Shown: one piece after another, positions 56,955 through 64,000 of the stretch
How positions within the stretch are numbered: position 1 is the first letter of the stretch
Layout of the letters: every line of letters begins with the position of its first letter
From: Dactylis glomerata
Taxonomy: Eukaryota; Streptophyta; Magnoliopsida; Poales; Poaceae
DNA length: 64,000 nt
Assembly: GCA_007115705.1 (NCBI GenBank)
Contig: QXEO01001868.1
Location: 124,001 to 188,000 of the forward strand
Reading direction: 5' to 3'
Made by a program: the position numbers and the translations under genes
Notes under the pieces: model-generated
What the model was told of the DNA's origin: nothing
Database searches by the model: none
What the model saw: only the letters and a program-made list of their open reading frames with translations

Positions 56955-58091
56955 TCAACTTCGTCTCCAATATATGCCCCATGCCGGTGGGTCATCATTG
57001 GCATAGTCATAGCCTGGCCCTTGTGAAGATGAAGCAGATGGTGTATAATCATAATAAGGCTGCTGGTATGGAAACTCCGCAATGTTGGAGGGCTGGCCCG
57101 ACTCCTCGGTCCCCTCCCCATCATGCACGGGCGGCGGGTGCCCCTCTATATACTCGTCAAGCTCATCCTCTATGAGTGACCATCCATTCCTGCAATCAAG
57201 GTTAAACAAAAGAGGTGCAGGCAAATAGACTGATCGGTCAGTCTTCACTACCTTTCAGGTAGATTTCTTGAAAAAGGTTATCTCAAACGTCAAGTTACTC
57301 AAATAGGCATGAGGAGAAACAAACTTATGATGTATCATAGAATTAAGATCCAGTCTCTCTACTGGAAACTGAAGATCTAAAACATGAGGCACTACACCAT
57401 GCAAAGATAACAAACGTGAAGCAATAAGACCTCCATAGATTCCCCCTTTCTCACGGTTAGCATCAAGACGGAAAGCTATTAAAACACCCAAATTGTAAGT
57501 CCTATCACCTCTCAAAGAAGCAACAATAAAAGCTAGATCGCAAGAAGACAACTTACTTGCAACTTTCCTAGCAAGAACACACTTGGTAATAAAGTAGGCA
57601 AAATATCGAATAGATGGAAAATAAATATTTCAAATTTTACCATTCTCCCCTGAGAAGGTTCTTCCTTGACAAATCTCCTCATAAAGGTCCGTCAATGGCC
57701 TAGGCCGTTCCTTCATCTTTTCGCGTGATCCCCACTGTGGTACTCTAATGGCTGCACAGAAAACATCAAAGGGCAAGTCCATAGATTTATTGTAGATTTT
57801 ATAATGAACCATGGGGTTAGGTGTGGACCAACTGAATCTGAAATCCTGCACCACAGACATTGTTAGTTTAGCAAATTGGGGAGGTTCACCATCAATAAAA
57901 TGCTCCAATCCTGCATTAGAGACTAGAGTTTGGAAATCCTGCAGGATTCCAGCGGCATTCATAAACTCTGAGCATGGATAGATCGAGGGAAAAGCCCTTT
58001 CTTCACGGTGAACTCTCATGACTTCATGCACTTCTAGTTCATGTTGAAAGAGTTGGTATGCATTCTCCTCCATTTCTGAAATTTTTAACAA
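56955..58091 (-). pseudogene. Athila ORF1-family (env-position) protein of element E
   Basis: Three minus-strand open pieces (58091-57630, 57551-57255, 57248-56955) form one degraded protein. Landmarks such as DFQTLVSNAGLEHF, HHKFVSPHAYLSNLTFEI and GGLIASRLLSLHG resemble the plant Athila ORF1 family (Pfam ATHILA), which sits downstream of pol where retroviruses carry env. Its biochemical role is unknown. The C-terminal end is acidic and proline/tyrosine-rich. Stops or frameshifts separate the pieces, so this copy is inactive. Confidence 0.6.
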
Positions 58092-59053
58092 ACCTCATAA
58101 AAAATGATTTTGAGACAAACAAGTGTAGGGAACTACTATAGGGAGTTACTAGAGGACTAACATGCATCAAAATAACATTTCTAATCAATAGAACAAAGCA
58201 TGCAAACTCATTTCACCTGTCACCTATAGAGCTAAAATACTCAAGAAATACTCCACTAAACAAGATTCTACTTGGACAATCAGAGGAGTCACATACCGGA
58301 GAACAAATGCTCCAAATCTCAGCAACAATGATGGGCTGAGCAAGGAGATCGAAAAATCAAGATGGAGAGCAGCAAGAACACGGGTTTGAGATGGGGTGTC
58401 GTGATTTTTTGGGAGAGAGAAAGAGCTGGAGATGAAGAGAAAAGTGAGAGGCCAAGGGGGCCCTCACCATAGGTGGGCGCGACCAGGCTTGGGCCGCACC
58501 CCCTAGTGGTGAGGTGGCATGGTGGGTCCCCCTGAGGTCTCCCAGGTGCCTCTCTGCCCCATTTTTTACATAAAAATTTAAAAAGATTTTTCTAGAATTT
58601 TTTAAGAAACTTTATTTTCGAGGATTTTTCAGAAAAACGATGAGAGAATAAAACTCGGGAAAACGACGGTGTAGCGATAGAAAGCAAATCCCACTCAACT
58701 TTGCAGCAGCTCTAAGATACTCTAATATGAAACTAAACAGCGGAAACAAAAATGGTGCAAGTAAGTATGAGTGAGGTAAAGTAAATACGGTGAAAACAAA
58801 GTTTCATTCATATAAAATCACTTTGTTAACAAGGTTGATCAAGTCTTGTTACCAAACTAACTTTATATGAGGAAAAAATTTGCATCTCACTATCTGCTTA
58901 TGTTACCTCGACCTTGATAGGCATAGTCCCAATCATGACAATTTTATATTCTTCCTTGGGCTTTCACTCTGAACAAATAATTTGACCAACTCGAATGGTC
59001 TCAACATTCTTGATTGAATTTAGAGCATTCTTCCTATCAATCTTCTTGGGAAA
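58092..59053 (-). mobile_element. Element E spacer, no polymerase
   Basis: Nearly 1 kb between protease and the Athila ORF, where RT, RNase H and integrase would be expected; none are visible. It contains a GC-rich inverted-repeat module (58459-58512) closely similar to the one in E's own LTR (54677-54728). Confidence 0.65.
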
Positions 59054-59669
59054 TTAGACCGTATATTCTTTGTCATTAACATTAAAAGTTACTTTTCCTT
59101 GATTGCAATTAATAACCACACCTGCAGTGTTTAGAAAAGGTCTCCCAAGAATAATAGACATATTATCATCTTTAGGCATTTCCAACACAACAAAGTCAGT
59201 TAATATCAAACAACTGTTAGCAACTTGAACAGGAATATTTTCACATATACCAATAGGAATAGTAGTAGACTTATCAGCCATTTGCAAAGATATATCAGTT
59301 GATACCAATTTTTCTAGATCAAGTCTCTTATAAAGAGAAAAAAGGCATGACACTAACTCCAGCTCCCAAATCACATAAAGCAGTTTAAACATAGTTATTT
59401 TTAATGGAGCAAGGAATAGTTAATATACCTGGATCTCCAAGCTTCTTCGGAACTTTACCATCAAAAGAATAATTAGCAAGTAAAGTGGAAATTACCTCAT
59501 TAGGAATCTTCCTTTTGTTAGTAACAATATCTTTCATATACTTTGCATAAGGAGGCATTCTAATAGCATCAGTCAAAGGAATTTGCAAAAATAAAGGTCT
59601 CATCCATTCACAAAACCTGTTGTAGTGTTCTTCTTCCTTGGATTTATGTTTCTTACCAGGAAAAGGCAT
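59054..59669 (-). pseudogene. Element E gag C-terminus and protease, frameshifted
   Basis: The minus-strand frame 59669-59385 is a gag-protease linker (KRKIPNEVISTLLANYSF). Retropepsin follows at 59392-59054, with DKSTTIPIGICENIPV and IILGRPFLNTAG. The active-site DLGAG is encoded in one frame and the rest of the protease in another; the switch falls at a run of six T (minus strand) at 59338-59343. The 5' part of gag has been separated by insertion of element D at 59677. Confidence 0.78.
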
Positions 59670-59676
59670 TGGTTTT

Positions 59677-60011
59677 TGACAAGGGTATAGATAATAGAGC
59701 CCGTCAGTTGAGTACCCCTGAGGCCTGTTAAGCTAGGCCCAATTGTAATACTAGTCGAAATACGAGTTCTTACCGTATGTCGATATTGTAATTTGTATCG
59801 GACCCTACCCGATCCCCGAGACCTGGCCATCTATATATAGGGGCCAGGAGGGGACGGTGTGGGATAGATTGAAAGCAAGCAAGGTTCAACACCCAAGTTT
59901 ACTTTTGATATACACCTGTTTCGACTAACTTTACCTTCGAGTTCATCCGACGCCCTATCTCCCCGATCCTAAGTCCTTTGTTTAGGACATTTGTTGAGTT
60001 AACCCTCGTCA
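59677..60011 (+). repeat. 5' LTR of element D
   Basis: 335 bp; palindromic TATA region at 59822-59848 (CTATATATAGG centre), as in C. Confidence 0.92.
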
Positions 60012-60047
60012 ATTGGCGCCGACCGTGGGGACAGGGGTGTTGGAATC

Positions 60048-61524
60048 ATGAATTCGACGGCTTTTTCGCTTTTAGCCAACAGCAGTGCAGGAATCGACGG
60101 AAATCAAGAGATGGAGTTGATGATCGGAAGCCTAAGCATCTTAATCGGACCCTCGGGTTCGACTCGCCTCTCAGATCCGACAAAACCAGATCCGTCGGCA
60201 AGTGAGCCCAAGACAATAGCAATGATGGAATCATCTGAAGGCTCTTCCAGCGAGGTAAAGTCACCGGTCAGCTTAGGAGAAGCACAAATCGCAGAAGGCG
60301 ACGAAATTCAGGCAAAACTCGACACGGAAGTGAAAGCATTTAAAACACACAATAGTGCAAGGGACTTCACCGCTGGAAGTAGTGGCGTCTCCAAAAAAGT
60401 ACACCAATTATGCGTCATTATCACTGAAGCAGAAGAAGAAAACAATCATGAGGGAAACGAAGGGGTCGACAAGATAAGGGAGCATAATAAAAAGGAGAAG
60501 GAGAAAATTCACGTCTCAGCCGGAGAGTGGAGGATCATCATGTCAGCTATCAATCATGGCACAGAAGTACCCGAAGGCTCAAGAAGAGAAGTTTTAATGG
60601 GATATCAGTATGCATTACACCAGCACAAGAAGAAACTGAGAGAGGAAAGAGGCATGTTTTTGAGAAATTGAGATAATAACAGTATGTCAAGGGAAGAATA
60701 TTGGGATGATTATAGTGATGATTCGGAGTACAGCAGGGAAAGGCGCAGAGACCCAAAGCACAATAGAGGAACAACGGCGCAGAGTAGAGAGGAAAGGTAC
60801 TCAAGAAGTATGACTCCACAGCTAGAGGAGGAGGAAGAAGACTTTGTGCAAGAAACACCGGAAGCAGTGCTGATAGCAGCACAGGCATACCTACTAACCA
60901 CGTGGCCAGAACCCGGAGATCCGCGAGAAGACATGCACCAAGACGCAATACGAAGCCTCGGGATAGTGGAAGACAAGATCAGGGGAAAAGTTACAGAAGC
61001 AAAGTCGACAAGCTACAAGGAAAGGTGAAAGGAGGAGTTCAAGCACAAAATCACACGAAACGAGTCTAGCGAACCATCAGAAGAAGAAAGGCGACAAAAA
61101 AGGAAGGAAGATGCAAGAAATATAATAGCGCAGGCTCGAGTAAATAAATCGCGCCACGGATGGAGGGAAGAAAATTATGAGGACGACGAAAAAGAGATGG
61201 GCGCGTTGTGCTTTACCCGCAGGGTTCGCAAAACGCGGGTACCCAAAGGATTCAAGTTACCGCACGATCAGCAAAAATATGATGGGTCGCAAGAGCCTAC
61301 CCTATGGTTGTCGGATTACCTACAGGCAGTACAGATATTAGGGGGAACAAAAGCAACAGCAATGCAAAGTTTGCAATTACACCTCACCGGTGCAGCACGG
61401 TCCTGGTTGAATACCCTACCCAATGAATCCATCGGAAGCTGGGGAGAACTCAAAAGCCAATTCGTAAGAGATTTCTGCTCGACATATAAGCGCCCAGCAT
61501 CACTGGACGAAGTCAAAGCGTGCG
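60048..61524 (+). pseudogene. Element D gag, two nonsense codons, truncated
   Basis: The ATG at 60048 (MNSTAF) opens a frame that runs without frameshift to 61524 but meets TGA at 60669-60671 and 61026-61028. It covers the acidic N-terminal region, the EEYWDDYSDDSEYSRERR block and the start of the capsid core (PKGFKLPHDQQKYDG, ARSWLNTLP). It is cut at KACV, where F is inserted. The uninterrupted frame in the first half is what shows that C has a frameshift near 20230. Confidence 0.85.
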
Positions 61525-62760
61525 TGTGAAAGTGCAAACTTTGTTTCCCTCAGATTTTGTGTGTTAGATAACAACATTAGGGATATTAAATGTGTGCTAA
61601 GTTTGTGCAGGATTATCACATGAAGAAATACCAGGCCGGATTATCCGGCCAGGAGTGGCCGGATAATCCGCCCCTCTGGGGAGTGGCCGAAAAACTGCTA
61701 AGGACCTGGCTCGGCGTCACCCAGTATAGGGGGCCGGATATTCCGGCCAGGGGCCGGATAATCCGCCCCCACCAGGCGAGAGCTCAAAACGACTAAGTCC
61801 CTGGCTCGGCGTCACCCAGTATAGGGGGCCGGATATTCCGGCCAGGGGTGGCCGGATAATCCGCCCCTCCAGAGAGGACCCCAAATTCGGCTAAGGACCT
61901 GGCGCGGCGTCACCCAGATGGGGGGGCGGATAATCCGGCCAGGGGCCGGATATTCCGGCCAGCCCGATAATCCGGCCCAACTTTGGCCGGATAATCCGCC
62001 CCTCCAAGTCAGCAACGGCTACATTTTGGGAGGGGCTATAAATACCCCTCCCCTTCTTCCACCTCAAGCTGCTCGAGCTGATGAAGAAGAACACCATATT
62101 TTGAGCCACCAAATTCGCAAGATCTCCTCCCTCAACCCACCAAAGCTCTTGATCTTTGGAGAATCGAAGGAGAAGGCCTTGATCTACATCCTCACCGAAG
62201 CGATTTGATTTCCCCTCTCATTTGCTTGAGGGCCCTTTGGTCTTGGGTTCCCTTGTGTCCCTTGACCTTGTTTGTGTGATTGAAATCTTGATACTTGTTG
62301 ATTGAGATCTTTGTGGTGCTTGGGAGCCTCCAATTCAGTTGTGGAGTTGTGCCCCAAGTTTTGTAAAGGCCGGTTCCGCCTTGAGGAATCCCTTAGTGGA
62401 AAGTGAGCTAGGCCTTTGTGGCGGAAGCTTGCACCGGAGAATAGGGTGAGCCTTTGTGGCGTTAGTTAGGCCTTTGTGGCAACCACACCCCTCCAACGTA
62501 GACGTACTTCCCCTAAAAAGGAAGGAACTACGGGAATTACATCCGTGTCTCCGTGTGCTCCACTCTCGGTTACCTCTATCCTTTATTGCCTTTACTACTT
62601 GTATCTTGCTTAGCTTGCTTGTTGACATATAGGTAAATTCACCTTAGTTGCATATCTAGAGAATTTACCTTTTGTGTCAAGCCTAAATTGAAAAAGAATT
62701 AAAATTTGAGTAGCACCTATTCACCCCCCCCCCCCTCTAGGTGCCCATACGATCCGTTCA
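61525..62760 (+). repeat. 5' LTR of copia element F
   Basis: About 1.24 kb. The start is TGTGAAAGTG (61525, or two bases later) and the end GATCCGTTCA. It contains a family of near-palindromic CCGGATAATCCG / CCGGATATTCCGG units in about four imperfect ~100-bp repeats (61630-61990). A C-run with CTCTAGG lies near the 3' end, as in other grass copia LTRs. Confidence 0.8.
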
Positions 62761-62762
62761 AT

Positions 62763-62774
62763 TGGTATCAGAGC
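62763..62774 (+). promoter_or_regulatory. Primer binding site, initiator tRNA-Met type
   Basis: TGGTATCAGAGC, the standard Ty1/copia primer site complementary to initiator tRNA-Met, two bases after the LTR. Confidence 0.92.
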
Positions 62775-62809
62775 CTCGGCTCTTATTTCGGGCTTAACCG
62801 CCTAAGAGT

Positions 62810-64000
62810 ATGGAAACTTCACCTAGTGAGGGCTCGGGTCAAGTTTCCATGGGTGAGTTCAAATCTTTGGAATCATCCATGGCTTCCATGACATCTCAAA
62901 TAAGTGAGTTGCGTGAAATGATGGCGCAACTCATGCAAGCTAAAACTGCTAATGCTTCTCCACCTCCGAAAAAACCCGCTACTCCACAAGTGGAGAATGT
63001 GGGGATAGATGAGGAGGGTGCCGACAAAAATGGCGATGCTAAGTCTTCCACCAAGGCCGACGGGAAAGGTGAATACCCACATTGGTATTCACCCGACCCG
63101 CCGGTTCCTCATCCCCATATTAACCATAGAGGTGATCCGCCTAAGCTTGATGCATTAAACTTTGGTCAATGGCAATATCAAATGATCTCTCATATGCGCA
63201 GTTCTTGCATCGAGCTTTGGAGGATCGTTGAGGAAGGATTCAAGGCCGTGGATCCCCACAACATGACAAGAAGAGAGACGGTCGATAGCCAACTCAATGC
63301 TACCGCTCTTCACATGATTCAAGTCGCCGTGGGATCCAAGGACTTGCCTCACATCCAACATTTCTCCACCGCCAAAGAAGCTTGGCAAGGACTCTCCGAC
63401 GTCTTTGTTGGCAACGAGAGCATGAAGAAAACAAGATATATTGCCTTCTCAAATCAAGCGGAGGGTTTCTTCATGTTGGATGGTGAGGATCATCAAGAGA
63501 TGTATAGAAGACTCAAGGCTATTGCTACCACCTTCAAGAACCTCGGTGCTCACCATATTGATGATGAGTGGATCAAGATGAAGTACATTCTTGCTCTCAC
63601 TCCATATGAGCCCGCGGATGTGAAGAGTGTTCAACGGAAGCACAACTTCAATGAGATGACCTCCAATCAAGTGATGCAAGAGATTCAAGCATACAAGGTT
63701 TCCGCACAAAATGCGGAAGATGCTCGTGCCCGTGCCATAGGAATGCAACGAAGCTCTAATCTTGCATTGAAAGCAAGTGTGGTTGAGAAAGAGGTTCCTC
63801 TTCAAGCGAGTAGTGAAGCAAGACTAGAGATGTGTCCCGAGGACATAAGGCATGAGTACAATGAGCACATGGCCTTCTATGGAAAAACCTTTTGGGTTGA
63901 TCCACACAAGGCTAAAGAAGACAATCAAAGAAGAAGCAAGTCAAGTGGCTATCAAAGGAATGACAACAATGGTCAAAGGGTGAGGACTTGCTACAATTGC
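62810..64000 (+). CDS. Copia element F gag, open to window end
   Basis: The ATG at 62810 opens 397 codons without a stop, and the frame continues past the window. An N-terminal Ser/Met-rich coiled region (about 1-50) and a charged linker come first. A copia gag domain (about 105-310) follows, with LDALNFGQWQYQM, STAKEAWQGL, ALTPYEPADV and SNQVMQEIQAY. A basic stretch then leads to TCYNC at the very end, the first half of the CCHC zinc knuckle. Gag forms the particle and binds RNA. The start fits because it lies 50 bases after the LTR and directly precedes the domain. The intact frame suggests a fairly recent insertion. It carries no stop codon in the window, so ordinary ORF calling can miss it. 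Confidence 0.9.
   Translation, partial: METSPSEGSGQVSMGEFKSLESSMASMTSQISELREMMAQLMQAKTANASPPPKKPATPQVENVGIDEEGADKNGDAKSSTKADGKGEYPHWYSPDPPVPHPHINHRGDPPKLDALNFGQWQYQMISHMRSSCIELWRIVEEGFKAVDPHNMTRRETVDSQLNATALHMIQVAVGSKDLPHIQHFSTAKEAWQGLSDVFVGNESMKKTRYIAFSNQAEGFFMLDGEDHQEMYRRLKAIATTFKNLGAHHIDDEWIKMKYILALTPYEPADVKSVQRKHNFNEMTSNQVMQEIQAYKVSAQNAEDARARAIGMQRSSNLALKASVVEKEVPLQASSEARLEMCPEDIRHEYNEHMAFYGKTFWVDPHKAKEDNQRRSKSSGYQRNDNNGQRVRTCYNC

Larger units (their letters stand above)
59677..61524 (+). mobile_element. Tat-like element D (same family as C), 5' part
   Basis: The 5' LTR 59677-60011 is 335 bp like C, begins TGACAAGGG and ends CCTCGTCA. It is clearly more diverged from C's LTRs than those are from each other. 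The primer-site-like TTGGCGCCGACCGTGGGGAC follows at 60013-60032. The element reads on the plus strand and is cut by copia element F at about 61524; its remainder lies beyond the window. Confidence 0.9.

Noticed and set aside
61630..61995. Repeat array resembling a CRISPR
   Set aside because: Unit lengths and spacing are irregular, it lies inside an LTR, and the DNA is from a plant.

Overview
This window is repeat-dense plant DNA, most likely from a grass of the Pooideae (wheat, barley or oat relatives). The evidence is the nested Ty3/gypsy and Ty1/copia retrotransposons, grass-type LINE fragments, MITEs, a tRNA-Asp primer site, and one intron-containing Xa21-class receptor kinase gene. The species cannot be fixed from the sequence alone.

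Layout. (1) 359-39474 is one nested stack. The base is an Athila-like gypsy element (A'), represented by its 3' noncoding part (359-1990) and its 3' LTR. That LTR is split into three pieces: 1991-2510, 11095-11498 and 38744-39474. The first break holds a complete relative of the same family (A, 2511-11094, target-site duplication GAGGC) that has gag-protease but no polymerase. The second break holds a 27-kb composite (B, 11499-38743, duplication ACTAG) arranged LTR-internal-LTR-internal-LTR. The first B LTR holds a Tat-like gypsy element (C, 12172-20914, duplication CGTGG). B and C are transcribed on the minus strand. (2) 39475-43480 holds two LINE fragments in opposite orientations, separated by a copia LTR. 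(3) 43917-46088 holds a Tourist-like MITE, then a LINE-derived retroelement that carries a hAT-type element. (4) 46891-50720 is the only convincing host gene: a promoter, two exons and a poly(A) signal of an LRR receptor kinase with a non-RD kinase. (5) 51660-53570 is a LINE reverse-transcriptase remnant. (6) 53571-59676 is the 3' part of a minus-strand Athila-like element (E). It is cut by a second member of the C family on the plus strand (D, 59677-61524), which is cut in turn by a copia element (F, 61525 to the window end) whose gag frame is open and runs off the window.

How the parts work together. The mobile elements are parasites layered in time; outer ones are older than those inside them. 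The most unusual content is in B and C. Each carries, between integrase and the 3' LTR and on the strand opposite to gag-pol, a gene-like unit encoding AT-hook motifs followed by a B3-like DNA-binding domain. In one B copy this frame is fully open (30447-31250). In C it is broken but keeps a TATA box, leader and poly(A) signal. The two tandem B copies are only a few percent diverged overall but differ strongly across this one cassette. The two families also share an in-frame UAG at the protease/polymerase boundary, and B lacks the gag capsid core. The kinase gene appears intact.
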